From: Mycolicibacterium sp. J2 | GTDB lineage: Bacteria > Actinomycetota > Actinomycetes > Mycobacteriales > Mycobacteriaceae | Assembly: GCF_026240945.1 (NCBI RefSeq) | Contig: NZ_JAPFPY010000001.1 | Location: 62,001-126,000 of the forward strand | Direction: 5' to 3' | Length of the DNA: 64,000 nucleotides | Shown here: positions 1 to 8,269 of the stretch, one piece after another | Numbering within the stretch: position 1 is the first letter of the stretch | Layout: every line of letters begins with the position of its first letter | Notes under the pieces: generated by a model | What the model saw: only the letters and a program-made list of their open reading frames with translations | Database searches by the model: none | What the model was told of the DNA's origin: nothing | Translations under genes and position numbers: made by a program

Positions 1-1012
1 GATCGCCGTGCACATGGCAGGCCATCTGCCAGCCCAGCGGGTAGAACGCGCCGACGATCTCGGTGAGCTGTTCGCGCGTGTAGTTGGCGTGCCCGCACGA
101 GCCCGGGACACCGATGATGCGCGTGTCCTCGGTGTCCAGGTACGGGACGGTCAGATCGATATTGCCGATCCACGGGGAACCATCCACCCAGATCTTGATG
201 CCGACCTGGCGGACCATGTCATCGCCGTCGCCGGGCCGCGCGTCGGTGTGCAGTTGCGCCGTGGACATCTCGTAGGTGCGCAGCCGCACCGTCAACCGGT
301 CCTGCAGCGCAGCCAGCATCGGCCGGAACATCGGGTCGAACGCCATCTCCGAACATGTGGTCAGCCCCGCCCGGTTCAGTCGGTCGCATTCGGCCAGCAG
401 CATCGCCGGGTAGTCGCTGACCTTGATGGCCCCACCCAGCAGCGGGAACACCGCGGCCGATTCCTCGGCGGTGCCGTCCAGCTCACCGTCGGCGTCGCGG
501 CCGTATCTGGCACCTTTCGGGTCGGGGGTGCTGCGGTCCAACCCGGCAGCCCGGGCCGCGGCGGTATTGAAGAACGCCTTGTGCCCCGAGTTGTGGATGA
601 TCACCAGCGCTGTGGCCGCGACCCCGTCCAGCCACGCCAGGGTCGGCTCCGGCAGGCCGCGCTGCAATAGCGGATCCCAACCGTTCAGGTAGGCGCCGTC
701 GGCGCCGCGGCGGGCGACCTCGGCATGCACCGCCGCGACGACATCGTCGGCCGAGCCCAGCGTCACCGGCCGGATGTCGGCCATCCGGTCCGACAGGGCG
801 ACCGCCTCCATCAACGGATGGCCGTGGGCTTCGACGAACCCGGGCAGCACGCAGCCGTCACCGACGTCGAGCACGGTGGTGTCCGGACCGACCCAGCCGT
901 CGGTGTCGTCGATCGCGACGATCCGGCCGTCGGCCACGGCCAGTGATCGTGCGGTGGGCCGCGCCTCGTCGACGGTGCGGATGTGTCCGGTGATGACCAG
1001 GTCGGCGGGCAT
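1..1012 (-). CDS. Amidohydrolase family 3 protein (YtcJ-like), 3' end cut by the window edge
   Basis: This is a metal-dependent amidohydrolase that probably hydrolyses a C-N bond in a small cytoplasmic substrate; the substrate is unknown. The N-terminus reads MPADLVITGHIRTVDEARPT, followed by the metal-binding motif GFVEAHGHP near residue 67. Close to the window edge the protein contains CHVHGD, the later His/Asp motif of the family. The ATG lies at 1012-1010 and the frame stays open to base 1, so the C-terminus is missing. It is transcribed away from the DGPF gene. In M. tuberculosis an amidohydrolase gene (Rv0552, from memory) also sits next to fadD8, which supports synteny. Confidence 0.85.
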   Translation of the reverse strand, partial: MPADLVITGHIRTVDEARPTARSLAVADGRIVAIDDTDGWVGPDTTVLDVGDGCVLPGFVEAHGHPLMEAVALSDRMADIRPVTLGSADDVVAAVHAEVARRGADGAYLNGWDPLLQRGLPEPTLAWLDGVAATALVIIHNSGHKAFFNTAAARAAGLDRSTPDPKGARYGRDADGELDGTAEESAAVFPLLGGAIKVSDYPAMLLAECDRLNRAGLTTCSEMAFDPMFRPMLAALQDRLTVRLRTYEMSTAQLHTDARPGDGDDMVRQVGIKIWVDGSPWIGNIDLTVPYLDTEDTRIIGVPGSCGHANYTREQLTEIVGAFYPLGWQMACHVHGD

Positions 1013-1045
1013 GGACACGATTGTTCAAAGTTTTTTCCGCGCGCG

Positions 1046-1073
1046 TGTCGATTTGGCAGGGTTGTCGTTCGAC
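1046..1073 (+). promoter_or_regulatory. Candidate ECF42 sigma-factor promoter for the DGPF gene
   Basis: The -35 element TGTCGA (1046-1051) and the -10 element CGAC (1070-1073) are separated by 18 bases. These match, from memory, the signature reported for the ECF42 group in Streptomyces venezuelae (TGTCGA and CGA/TC). The site sits upstream of the DGPF protein gene, the usual ECF42 target, and the ECF42 gene itself lies 2.2 kb downstream. A start near 1080 would give a leader of about 50 bases. Confidence 0.6.
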
Positions 1074-1129
1074 GTACTTGCGAGGGCCATCCGAACAGAG
1101 GCGGGCCCCCAACCCGAGGAGAGCACACC

Positions 1130-1585
1130 ATGTCGCGCTACATGCTGATCATGCGGTCCACCCCGGCGGCCGAAGAGTTCGTCGCGGAGAACATCAATTT
1201 CGACGAGATCATCGCCGCGATGGGCCGCTACAACGAGGAACTGATCAAGGCCGGCGTCATGCTGGCCGGCGAGGGACTGACCGCGCCCGAGGAGGGCTTC
1301 GTCGTCGACTTCGACGCCGATCCGCCGGTGGTGACCGACGGCCCCTACGCCGAGACCAAGGAACTGTTCAACGGCTTCTGGATCCTGGACGTGTCGTCGA
1401 AGGAAGAGGCCAAGCAGTGGGCCCGCAAGTGCCCGCTCGGGCCCGGCGTGAAGCTGGAGGTGCGCCGGGTCAGCGAGTCTGACGAGTTCCCGCAGGACAA
1501 CGAGTGGATCCAGAAAGAGATCCAGTGGAGGGCCGACCTCGCGGAGAAGGCCGCCGCAGCCGCCCGCGCCGCCGCCGGGCGCTGA
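1130..1585 (+). CDS. DGPF (YCII-related) domain protein
   Basis: A 151-residue cytoplasmic protein of the YCII-related/DGPF family. The hallmark appears as TDGPYAETKE at residues 69-78 (DGPY in place of DGPF), followed by GFWILDV. The N-terminus MSRYMLIMRS is typical. The function is unknown; such proteins are the standard genomic partners and targets of ECF42 sigma factors. The start is set by ATG 1130 after the Shine-Dalgarno-like GAGGAGAG. The last residues are an Ala-rich helix. Here the partner sigma gene is not adjacent but separated by fadD8. A candidate ECF42 promoter lies 60-85 bases upstream, so control by that sigma factor is inferred. Confidence 0.85.
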   Translation: MSRYMLIMRSTPAAEEFVAENINFDEIIAAMGRYNEELIKAGVMLAGEGLTAPEEGFVVDFDADPPVVTDGPYAETKELFNGFWILDVSSKEEAKQWARKCPLGPGVKLEVRRVSESDEFPQDNEWIQKEIQWRADLAEKAAAAARAAAGR

Positions 1586-1595
1586 GGTCGGTGGT

Positions 1596-1638
1596 CCCGA
1601 ATTCCCCGGTGCTGCGCCGCGCCGCCGGGGAATTCGGG
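1596..1638. terminator. Perfect 14-bp inverted repeat, probable intrinsic terminator
   Basis: The arms 1596-1609 (CCCGAATTCCCCGG) and 1625-1638 are exact reverse complements around a 15-base loop. The hairpin starts 11 bases after the DGPF stop codon and has no T-run, as is common for mycobacterial terminators. It would insulate fadD8 from transcription of the DGPF gene. Confidence 0.6.
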
Positions 1639-1658
1639 GCATCCCCTGGCTTCATTTC

Positions 1659-1672
1659 TGGAACACGTTCTA
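1659..1672 (+). promoter_or_regulatory. KstR-type operator in a leaderless fadD8 promoter
   Basis: TGGAACACGTTCTA matches the published KstR palindrome TNNAACNNGTTNNA at every fixed position. It overlaps a -10-like TAGTGT (1671-1676), which places transcription start near the ATG at 1683, so the message is probably leaderless. KstR represses sterol-catabolic genes in mycobacteria, and binding here would block the promoter. The assignment is by motif only. Confidence 0.65.
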
Positions 1673-1682
1673 GTGTGTCGGT

Positions 1683-3284
1683 ATGAGTGACGATCTGCTG
1701 CGCCACCCGATCCATTCCGGACACCTCACCGTCGGCGCCCTCAAGCGCAACAAGAACAAGCCCGTGCTGTTTCTCGGCGACACCACGCTGACCGGCGGCC
1801 AGCTCGCCGAACGCATCAGCCAGTACATTCAGGCGTTCGAGGCGCTGGGGGCAGGAACCGGCGCCGCCGTGGGGCTGCTGTCGCTCAACCGTCCCGAGGT
1901 GCTGATGATCATCGGGGCCGGGCAGACCCAGGGGTACCGCCGCACCGCACTACACCCTCTAGGCTCGCTGGACGACCACGCCTATGTGTTGAGCGACGCC
2001 GGAGTCAGCACGCTGGTCATCGACCCCACGCCGGCCTTCGTGGAGCGGGCCCTGGGACTGCTGGAGAAGGTGCCCTCGCTCACGCAGGTGCTGACCATCG
2101 GCCCCGTCCCCGAGGCGCTCAACGGTGTCGCCAAGGACCTGGCCGCCGAGGCCGCGAAGTACGAGCCGCAGCCGCTGGTCGCCGCGGACCTGCCCGTCGA
2201 TCACATCGGCGGACTCACCTACACCGGCGGGACCACCGGCAAGCCCAAGGGCGTCATCGGCACCGTGCAGTCGATCACCACGATGACCACCATCCAGCTC
2301 GCCGAGTGGGAGTGGCCCGAGCAGCCGAAGTTCCTGATGTGCACCCCGCTGTCGCACGCCGGCGCGGCGTTCTTCGTGCCGACCATCATCAAGGGTGGCG
2401 AATTGGTGGTGTTGACCAAGTTCGACCCCGCCGAGGTGCTACGGGTGATCGAGGAGCAGAAGATCACCGCCACCATGCTGGTGCCGTCGATGATCTACGC
2501 GCTGATGGATCACCCCGATTCGCACACCAGGGACCTGTCCTCGTTGGAGACCGTGTACTACGGCGCCTCGGCGATGAACCCGGTCCGGTTGCGGGAGGCG
2601 ATCGACCGGTTCGGCCCGATCTTCGCGCAGTACTACGGCCAGTCCGAGGCCCCGATGGTCATCACCTACCTGGCCAAGGGCGACCACGACGAGAAGCGGC
2701 TGACCTCCTGCGGCCGACCCACCGTGTTCGCCAGGGTGGCACTGCTGGGTGAGGACGGAAATCCGGTGCCGCAGGGCGAGGTCGGCGAAATCTGTGTGTC
2801 CGGGCCGCTGCTGTCCGGCGGCTACTGGAATCTGCCCGAGGCGACCGCCGAGACGTTCAAGGACGGCTGGATGCACACCGGCGATCTGGCCCGCGAGGAT
2901 GAGGACGGCTTCTACTACATCGTCGACCGCACCAAGGACATGATCGTCACCGGCGGGTTCAACGTGTTCCCGCGCGAGGTGGAGGACGTCATCGCCGAGC
3001 ACCCCGCCATCGCGCAGGTGTGTGTGATCGGCACGCCGGACGAGAAATGGGGCGAGGCGGTGACGGCGGTCGTCGTGCTGCGCCCGGGCACCGACGGTTC
3101 GGAAGCGGCCGTCGCGACCATCACCACCGAGATCCAGGCAGCGGTCAAGGACCGCAAGGGTTCGGTGCAGGCACCCAAGCAGGTCGTCGTCGTCGACGCG
3201 GTGCCGGTGACGGCGTTGGGCAAGCCGGACAAGAAGGCGGTGCGGGCCCAGTTCTGGGCCGGCGCGGCCCGCTCGGTGGGCTGA
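1683..3284 (+). CDS. fadD8: Acyl-CoA synthetase FadD8
   Basis: An ATP-dependent fatty-acid/carboxylate CoA ligase of the ANL superfamily, 533 residues. The P-loop YTGGTTGKPKG spans residues 180-190. YYGQSEAP is the A5 motif, GWMHTGDLA the A7 motif, and GKPDKK near the C-terminus holds the adenylation lysine (about K514). The N-terminus (MSDDLLRHPI...ALKRNKNKPV) resembles what I recall of M. tuberculosis FadD8 (Rv0551c). The product would be an acyl-CoA for beta-oxidation; the exact acid is unknown. A KstR-type operator overlaps the promoter and points to the sterol/lipid regulon. The ATG lies 10 bases beyond the operator, consistent with a leaderless start. Confidence 0.9.
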   Translation: MSDDLLRHPIHSGHLTVGALKRNKNKPVLFLGDTTLTGGQLAERISQYIQAFEALGAGTGAAVGLLSLNRPEVLMIIGAGQTQGYRRTALHPLGSLDDHAYVLSDAGVSTLVIDPTPAFVERALGLLEKVPSLTQVLTIGPVPEALNGVAKDLAAEAAKYEPQPLVAADLPVDHIGGLTYTGGTTGKPKGVIGTVQSITTMTTIQLAEWEWPEQPKFLMCTPLSHAGAAFFVPTIIKGGELVVLTKFDPAEVLRVIEEQKITATMLVPSMIYALMDHPDSHTRDLSSLETVYYGASAMNPVRLREAIDRFGPIFAQYYGQSEAPMVITYLAKGDHDEKRLTSCGRPTVFARVALLGEDGNPVPQGEVGEICVSGPLLSGGYWNLPEATAETFKDGWMHTGDLAREDEDGFYYIVDRTKDMIVTGGFNVFPREVEDVIAEHPAIAQVCVIGTPDEKWGEAVTAVVVLRPGTDGSEAAVATITTEIQAAVKDRKGSVQAPKQVVVVDAVPVTALGKPDKKAVRAQFWAGAARSVG

Positions 3285-3305
3285 CGTTCCCGGCACAATG
3301 ACGGC

Positions 3306-4541
3306 ATGGCCACCGATATCCGCCGGACCGTCGACGCGGTCTGGCGGATGGAGGCCGCCAAGGTCGTCGCGACCCTGACGCGCTGGGTCGGTGATATCGG
3401 CCTGGCCGAGGATCTGGCCGCCGACGCCATGGTCGACGCACTGACCCAGTGGCCACAGACCGGGGTGCCCCGCAACGCCGGCGCCTGGCTGACCAAGGTG
3501 GCCAAACGCAAGGCCGTCGACCATTGGCGCCGCCAGGACAACCTGGACGCCAAGTACGCGGTGCTGGCCCGCGACCTTACCGGCCATGTCGATGACGACT
3601 GGGATCCCGATCGCATCGACGACGACGTGCTGCGGCTCATCTTCGCCGCGGCCCATCCGGTGTTGTCTCGGGAAGCGCAGATCGCGCTGACGCTGCGCGT
3701 GGTCGGCGGGCTGACCACCGACGAGATCGCGCAAGCCTTCCTGACCCCGAAAACGACTGTCGCCGCGCGCATCACCCGTGCCAAGAAGAGCCTGGCCGGG
3801 CTGGCGTTCGAGGTGCCCGACCGCGCCGAATTCGGGTCCCGCCTGGCGGCGGTGCTCGGCGTCATCTACCTGATCTACAACGAGGGGTATTCGGCGTCGT
3901 TCGGCAGCCGCTGGATCCGCGACGAATTGTGCAGTGAGGCAATGCGTCTGGCCCGGATCCTGGCAGCACTGACACCCGACGAGCCCGAGGTGCACGGGCT
4001 GCTGGCGTTGATGGAGTTCCAGTCCGCGCGGTTCGCCGCCCGCACCGACGCCGACGGCAACGCCATCTTGCTGGAGGATCAGGACCGCACCCGCTGGGAC
4101 CGGGCCGGCATCCAGCGTGGCATCCAGGCGCTGCGGCGGGCCGACACCGCGCGCGCCGGCCGCGGCTGGGGCCCCTACGGATTACAGGCCGCGCTGGCCG
4201 AATGCCATGCCGTCGCCCCGACCAACGCCGACACCGACTGGACCCGCATCGTGGCGATCTACGATGCGCTGCTGCGGATTTCACCGTCGCCGGTGGTCGA
4301 GCTGAACCGCGCCGTCGCGGTGGCGATGGCCGATGGGCCGGCCGCGGGCCTGCGCATCGTCGACGGCATCACCGGCTTGGATGGGTCCTACCTGCTGCCC
4401 AGCGTGCGCGGCGAACTGCTGGCCCGGCTGGGCCGGCACGACGACGCCGCGACCGCGTTGCGCGCCGCGGCAGCGCTGGCCGGCAACGAGCGCGAGCGCG
4501 ACGTGTTGCTGCACAAGGCCGCCCGATATTCAGGTGACTGA
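3306..4541 (+). CDS. ECF sigma factor, ECF42 group, with C-terminal TPR-like extension
   Basis: A 411-residue RNA polymerase sigma factor. Region 2 occupies roughly residues 1-80 (AWLTKVAKRKAVDHWRR). Region 4 lies near residues 120-165, with the helix-turn-helix LTTDEIAQAFLTPKTTVAARI. An unusually long C-terminal domain of about 220 residues follows, beginning near YLIYNEGYSASFGS and ending in helical repeats. That extension defines the ECF42 group, which has no anti-sigma factor and is thought to be controlled through this domain. No anti-sigma gene is visible here. The likely target is the DGPF gene at 1130. The gene starts 22 bases after fadD8 and may be co-transcribed with it. Confidence 0.9.
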   Translation: MATDIRRTVDAVWRMEAAKVVATLTRWVGDIGLAEDLAADAMVDALTQWPQTGVPRNAGAWLTKVAKRKAVDHWRRQDNLDAKYAVLARDLTGHVDDDWDPDRIDDDVLRLIFAAAHPVLSREAQIALTLRVVGGLTTDEIAQAFLTPKTTVAARITRAKKSLAGLAFEVPDRAEFGSRLAAVLGVIYLIYNEGYSASFGSRWIRDELCSEAMRLARILAALTPDEPEVHGLLALMEFQSARFAARTDADGNAILLEDQDRTRWDRAGIQRGIQALRRADTARAGRGWGPYGLQAALAECHAVAPTNADTDWTRIVAIYDALLRISPSPVVELNRAVAVAMADGPAAGLRIVDGITGLDGSYLLPSVRGELLARLGRHDDAATALRAAAALAGNERERDVLLHKAARYSGD

Positions 4542-4570
4542 CACCCGCACCGTGGGGTACGCATGAGGGT

Positions 4571-5809
4571 GTGTCCGACCTGACCCTGCGCACCGTAACC
4601 GATGACGACGACTTCCAAGCCTTCCAGAACGCGGTGTACTCGGCGTTCCTGAAGGAACCCCAGCAGGATGAGATCGACTCCGAGCGCCAATTCACCGATT
4701 ACGAGAGCATGTTCGGCTTTCACGACGGTAACCGCTGGGTCGCGACCGCAGGCGACTTCGCCAAGAACGTCATCCTGCCCGGCGGTGCAGCGGTGCCCGT
4801 CGCCGCTGTCACGATGGTGTCGGTGGCGGCCGACCACCGGCGCCGCGGCCTGCTCACCGCGATGATGCGCCATCAGCTCGAACGCATCCGGGCGGACGGC
4901 ACCGAGGCGGTCGCCATGCTGTTCGCCTCCGAGGCACCGATCTACGGCCGGTTCGGCTACGGCCTGTCCAGCGTCAACGTCGAGCTGTCCGGCCAGGTGC
5001 GGGAACTCACCTTCCGCCCCGGGGTGGACCTCGGCGGCGGCACGGTAACCCAGACCGATGCCGGAACACTGCTGGACACCGCACCCGCCGTCTACGACGC
5101 CGCGGTCGCCGGGCTGCCCGGGCGGATGAACCGGCCGCGCCCGTGGTGGCAACACTGGATCCACGACAACGAGGACCGCCGCAAAGAGTCCGGCCGCATC
5201 CGGTTCGCCCTGCACCACGAACCCGACGGCACCCCCAGCGCGTTCGCCATCTACCGGCCCAAGCACCGGTGGGAGTCCAACGGTCCCCATTCCGAACTGC
5301 ACATCCAGGAGGTCCGGGCCACCAACCCGCGCGCCTACGCCCGGATCTGGCGCTTCCTGCTGGACATGGACCTGGTGCGCTCGGTGAGGTACGACGGCGT
5401 CACCGTCGACGAGCCGCTGCGTCACCTGGTGGCCGATCCGCGCGCGTTGCGGTGCGAGGTGTTCGACGGGATCTTCACCCGGCTGGTCGACGTACCGGCC
5501 GCCCTGGCCCTGCGCCGCTATGCGACCGAGGTGGACGTGGTGCTGGAGGTCGCCGACGAGTTCTGTCCGTGGAATACCGGACGGTACCGGCTGCGCGGCG
5601 GCCCGGACGGTGCCGATTGCGAAAAGAGCACCGCCTCAGCCGATATCGCCATCTCCGCGCGCGAGTTGGGTGCCGTGTACCTGGGTGGGGTCAGCTTGGC
5701 GGCGCTGGCCGCGGCCGGCCTGGTCGGCGAAGCGACCCCGGGGGCGGCCGCGCGGGCGGCGGCGGCGTTCGGTTGGGTGGTGGCTCCGGGTATTCCCGAC
5801 CACTTCTAG
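4571..5809 (+). CDS. Eis-family GNAT N-acetyltransferase
   Basis: A 412-residue acetyl-CoA-dependent acetyltransferase of the enhanced-intracellular-survival type. The acetyl-CoA loop is at residues 85-98 (VAADHRRRGLLTAM). The tyrosine in EAPIYGRFGYG (Y125) matches the general acid of Eis. The chain ends in PDHF: a C-terminal phenylalanine carboxylate is the general base in characterised Eis enzymes. Family members acetylate amines of aminoglycosides, lysines or polyamines; the substrate here is unknown. The start is GTG 4571; the ATG at 4563 is in another frame. It probably belongs to the transcription unit of the sigma factor (29-base gap). Confidence 0.85.
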   Translation: MSDLTLRTVTDDDDFQAFQNAVYSAFLKEPQQDEIDSERQFTDYESMFGFHDGNRWVATAGDFAKNVILPGGAAVPVAAVTMVSVAADHRRRGLLTAMMRHQLERIRADGTEAVAMLFASEAPIYGRFGYGLSSVNVELSGQVRELTFRPGVDLGGGTVTQTDAGTLLDTAPAVYDAAVAGLPGRMNRPRPWWQHWIHDNEDRRKESGRIRFALHHEPDGTPSAFAIYRPKHRWESNGPHSELHIQEVRATNPRAYARIWRFLLDMDLVRSVRYDGVTVDEPLRHLVADPRALRCEVFDGIFTRLVDVPAALALRRYATEVDVVLEVADEFCPWNTGRYRLRGGPDGADCEKSTASADIAISARELGAVYLGGVSLAALAAAGLVGEATPGAAARAAAAFGWVVAPGIPDHF

Positions 5810-5813
5810 CAAG

Positions 5814-6503
5814 ATGGAACCCGTGACCGATCTGCGCGCGGTGCTCTTCGACTATTCCGGCACCCTGTTCCGGCTCGAGGAAGACGACAGCTGGTTCGCC
5901 GGCATCACGGTGGACGAGAAGGCCGTCGACGGCCATGTGCAGGCCGAACTGATGCGCCGGGTGACCGCCCCCACCGGCAGCGCGGTGCCGATGTCGCCCG
6001 AGCAGCAGCACAACTGGGCCCACCGGGACCTGGAACCGCACCTGCACCGGGAGGCTTATCTGCACGTGCTGCGCGAGTCGGGGCTCACCGGCGAGGACGC
6101 CGCGGCGCTGTACCCCAAGCTGGTCGACCCGGCGTCGTGGACCCCCTATCCCGACACCGCGGCCACGCTGAACGGATTGCGCGCCGCAGGCATCAAGACG
6201 GCGGTGGTGTCCAATATCGCCTTCGACCTGCGGCCGGCCTTCGCCGCCGCGAGCACGGCCGCCGACGAGTACGTGCTGAGCTTCGAAGTGGGCGCCATCA
6301 AACCGGATCCCGCCATCTTCGGCATCGCGCTGGCGCGCCTGGGCATCGACCCGTCCGAAGCCCTGATGGTCGGCGACAGTGAGGAAGCCGACGGCGGAGC
6401 CCGTGCCATCGGCTGCGCCTTCGCCCTGGTGGACCCGCTGCCCACCGCCGAGCGGCCCGACGGGTTGATGCGGGCGCTTCGGGAGCACGGGATCGCGCTC
6501 TAA
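5814..6503 (+). CDS. HAD-superfamily hydrolase with an altered motif I
   Basis: A 229-residue haloacid dehalogenase-fold hydrolase, probably a phosphatase. Motif I is DYSGT (residues 13-17), so the second aspartate of DxDGT is replaced by serine. Motif II is VSN, the conserved lysine is in IKPDP, and motif IV is GDSEEAD. The nucleophile D13 is kept. Loss of the second Asp usually weakens general acid/base chemistry, so activity on phosphoesters is uncertain. The start could be ATG 5814 or GTG 5823; neither has a clear ribosome site. The gap to the preceding gene is 4 bases, so co-transcription is likely. Confidence 0.75.
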   Translation: MEPVTDLRAVLFDYSGTLFRLEEDDSWFAGITVDEKAVDGHVQAELMRRVTAPTGSAVPMSPEQQHNWAHRDLEPHLHREAYLHVLRESGLTGEDAAALYPKLVDPASWTPYPDTAATLNGLRAAGIKTAVVSNIAFDLRPAFAAASTAADEYVLSFEVGAIKPDPAIFGIALARLGIDPSEALMVGDSEEADGGARAIGCAFALVDPLPTAERPDGLMRALREHGIAL

Positions 6504-6512
6504 GCTGGGGTC

Positions 6513-6962
6513 ATGGCACAGGAACGGGTGCGTCCGCCCTGGTGGCTCAAGTACGTCAACAAGGTGATGATCGGGCTGAACAAGCTCGGCGTGGGCGCCG
6601 ATTCGGGCCCGCTGGTGCTCACCGTGGTCGGCCGTAAATCGGGGAAACTGCGCTCGACGCCGGTGACACCCATGGCCGTCGACGGGCACCGATATGTGGT
6701 GGGCGGGCTGCCCGGCGCGGACTGGGTGGCCAATGTCCGCGCCGCGGGCGAGGCCACCCTGCATCAGGGCCGCAGAACGACCCGGGTGCGCGTGGTGGAG
6801 ATGCCGGTCGACGAGGCCCGGCCACTGCTGCGGCAGTTCCCCGTGCTGGTACCCACCGGGGTGAGCTTCATCCGCAACGCCGGTCTGGTCACCGGCCCGA
6901 ACCCCGACGAGTTCGAGGCCCTGGCCGGCCGGATCCCGGTGTTCCGGCTCGACCCGATCTAG
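6513..6962 (+). CDS. Deazaflavin-dependent nitroreductase-family oxidoreductase
   Basis: A 149-residue split beta-barrel protein of the Ddn/DUF385 family, whose members use coenzyme F420 or related flavins. The family core appears as LTVVGRKSGKLRSTPV (residues 31-46), followed by VVGGLPGADWVANVRAAG, typical of the cofactor-binding part. The substrate is unknown. It lies 9 bases after the HAD gene and ends three bases before the convergent lipoprotein stop. Two more members occur at 26660 and 45257. Confidence 0.8.
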   Translation: MAQERVRPPWWLKYVNKVMIGLNKLGVGADSGPLVLTVVGRKSGKLRSTPVTPMAVDGHRYVVGGLPGADWVANVRAAGEATLHQGRRTTRVRVVEMPVDEARPLLRQFPVLVPTGVSFIRNAGLVTGPNPDEFEALAGRIPVFRLDPI

Positions 6963-6965
6963 CCC

Positions 6966-7241
6966 TTACAGGTGCGGGGCTTCCTTGATCTTGCTGTCCT
7001 GCTTGCCGGCGGTCTGGCAGAACGTCTGCACCGACAACCGAGTACCGGTGATCTCCAATTGGGCTGCATCCGAACCCTTTTCGTCCTTGAGCATCTTGGC
7101 GACGGCGTCAGTCTGGGTCTTCTCGTCGGCCCCCAGGAAACTCTTGCACGAGGTGTCACCGCCGGTGATGGAAGGGGCGGAGCATCCTACGAGCAGTCCG
7201 GCCGCCCCGACCATCGTCACCAAACCCGTAGAGAACTTCAT
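6966..7241 (-). CDS. Small lipoprotein resembling the HdeA acid-stress chaperone
   Basis: A 91-residue exported lipoprotein. Residues 1-20 form a signal peptide ending in the lipobox LVGC, with C20 as the lipidation site. The mature part has two cysteines, C32 (TSCKSFL) and C75 (VQTFCQ), a spacing consistent with the single disulphide of HdeA-like periplasmic chaperones, and a Lys/Asp-rich helical body. The start ATG 7241 is chosen over upstream in-frame codons because AGGAGGGTGACG directly precedes it. HdeA homology is judged by eye and is moderate. Confidence 0.75.
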   Translation of the reverse strand: MKFSTGLVTMVGAAGLLVGCSAPSITGGDTSCKSFLGADEKTQTDAVAKMLKDEKGSDAAQLEITGTRLSVQTFCQTAGKQDSKIKEAPHL

Positions 7242-7348
7242 CGTCACCCTCCTGATACTGGGCGCACGTCGGCGCCACTGTGGCGGCAGGTTGATACCCG
7301 AGCGCACCCTGTGCCAAACCTGAGCGTGCTGCGCAATACAGTCGCAGC

Positions 7349-8260
7349 ATGAGCGACAACCCGTTCGACCCCACCCTGTGGCAGCCCGTGCCCGGCTTCG
7401 AACTGACCGATATCACCTATCACCGGCATGTCGTCGACGGTGTCGCGCAGCCGACGGTGCGGGTGGCGTTCGACCGGCCGGAGGTGCGCAACGCGTTCCG
7501 CCCGCACACGGTGGACGAGTTGTACCGGGTGCTCGACCACGCCCGGATGTCCCCCGACGTCGGGGTGATCCTGCTGACCGGCAACGGCCCGTCGGCCAAG
7601 GACGGCGGCTGGGCGTTCTGTTCCGGCGGTGATCAGCGCATCCGTGGCCGCAGTGGCTACCAGTACGCTGCCGGCGAGACGGCCGAGACGGTGGACCCCG
7701 CGCGGGCCGGGCGGCTGCACATCCTGGAAGTGCAGCGACTCATCCGGTTCATGCCGAAGGTGGTCATCTGCCTGGTCAACGGGTGGGCGGCCGGCGGTGG
7801 GCACAGCCTGCACGTGACGTGCGACCTGACCCTGGCCAGCCGTGAACATGCCCGGTTCAAGCAGACCGACGCCGACGTCGGCAGCTTCGACGGCGGTTTC
7901 GGCAGTGCCTACCTGGCCCGGCAGACCGGCCAGAAGTTCGCCCGCGAGATCTTCTTCCTGGGCCGCGCCTACGACGCGCAGACCATGTACCAGATGGGCG
8001 CGGTGAACGAGGTGGTCGACCACGCAGACCTGGAGAAAACCGGCCTGCAGTGGGCCGCCGAGATCAACGGCAAGTCGCCGCAGGCCATCCGGATGCTCAA
8101 GTTCGGTTTCAACCTGATCGACGACGGTCTGGTCGGCCAGCAGGTATTCGCCGGTGAGGCAACGCGTTTGGCTTATATGACCGACGAAGCCGTGGAAGGC
8201 CGCGATGCCTTCCTGGAAAAGCGCGACCCGGATTGGAGCCGGTTCCCGCGCTACTTCTAG
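7349..8260 (+). CDS. menB: 1,4-dihydroxy-2-naphthoyl-CoA synthase
   Basis: Catalyses the Dieckmann-type ring closure of O-succinylbenzoyl-CoA in menaquinone synthesis. It has 303 residues of crotonase fold. RPEVRNAFRPHTVDEL near residue 50, WAFCSGGDQRIRG near 90, the oxyanion-hole stretch NGWAAGGGHSLH near 150 and the catalytic aspartate in DADVGSFDGGFGS near 175 are all diagnostic of MenB, as is the C-terminal RFPRYF. The order with the following SDR matches what I recall of M. tuberculosis (Rv0548c, Rv0547c). menE and menA are 13 and 23 kb away in the same window. Confidence 0.95.
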   Translation: MSDNPFDPTLWQPVPGFELTDITYHRHVVDGVAQPTVRVAFDRPEVRNAFRPHTVDELYRVLDHARMSPDVGVILLTGNGPSAKDGGWAFCSGGDQRIRGRSGYQYAAGETAETVDPARAGRLHILEVQRLIRFMPKVVICLVNGWAAGGGHSLHVTCDLTLASREHARFKQTDADVGSFDGGFGSAYLARQTGQKFAREIFFLGRAYDAQTMYQMGAVNEVVDHADLEKTGLQWAAEINGKSPQAIRMLKFGFNLIDDGLVGQQVFAGEATRLAYMTDEAVEGRDAFLEKRDPDWSRFPRYF

Positions 8261-8269
8261 ATTGGCTGG

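Noticed and set aside
2439..3995. 518-codon open frame on the minus strand opposite fadD8 and the sigma gene
   Set aside because: Composition is Gly/His/Arg/Gln-rich without any domain, and the opposite strand encodes two clear proteins; it is a high-GC codon shadow.
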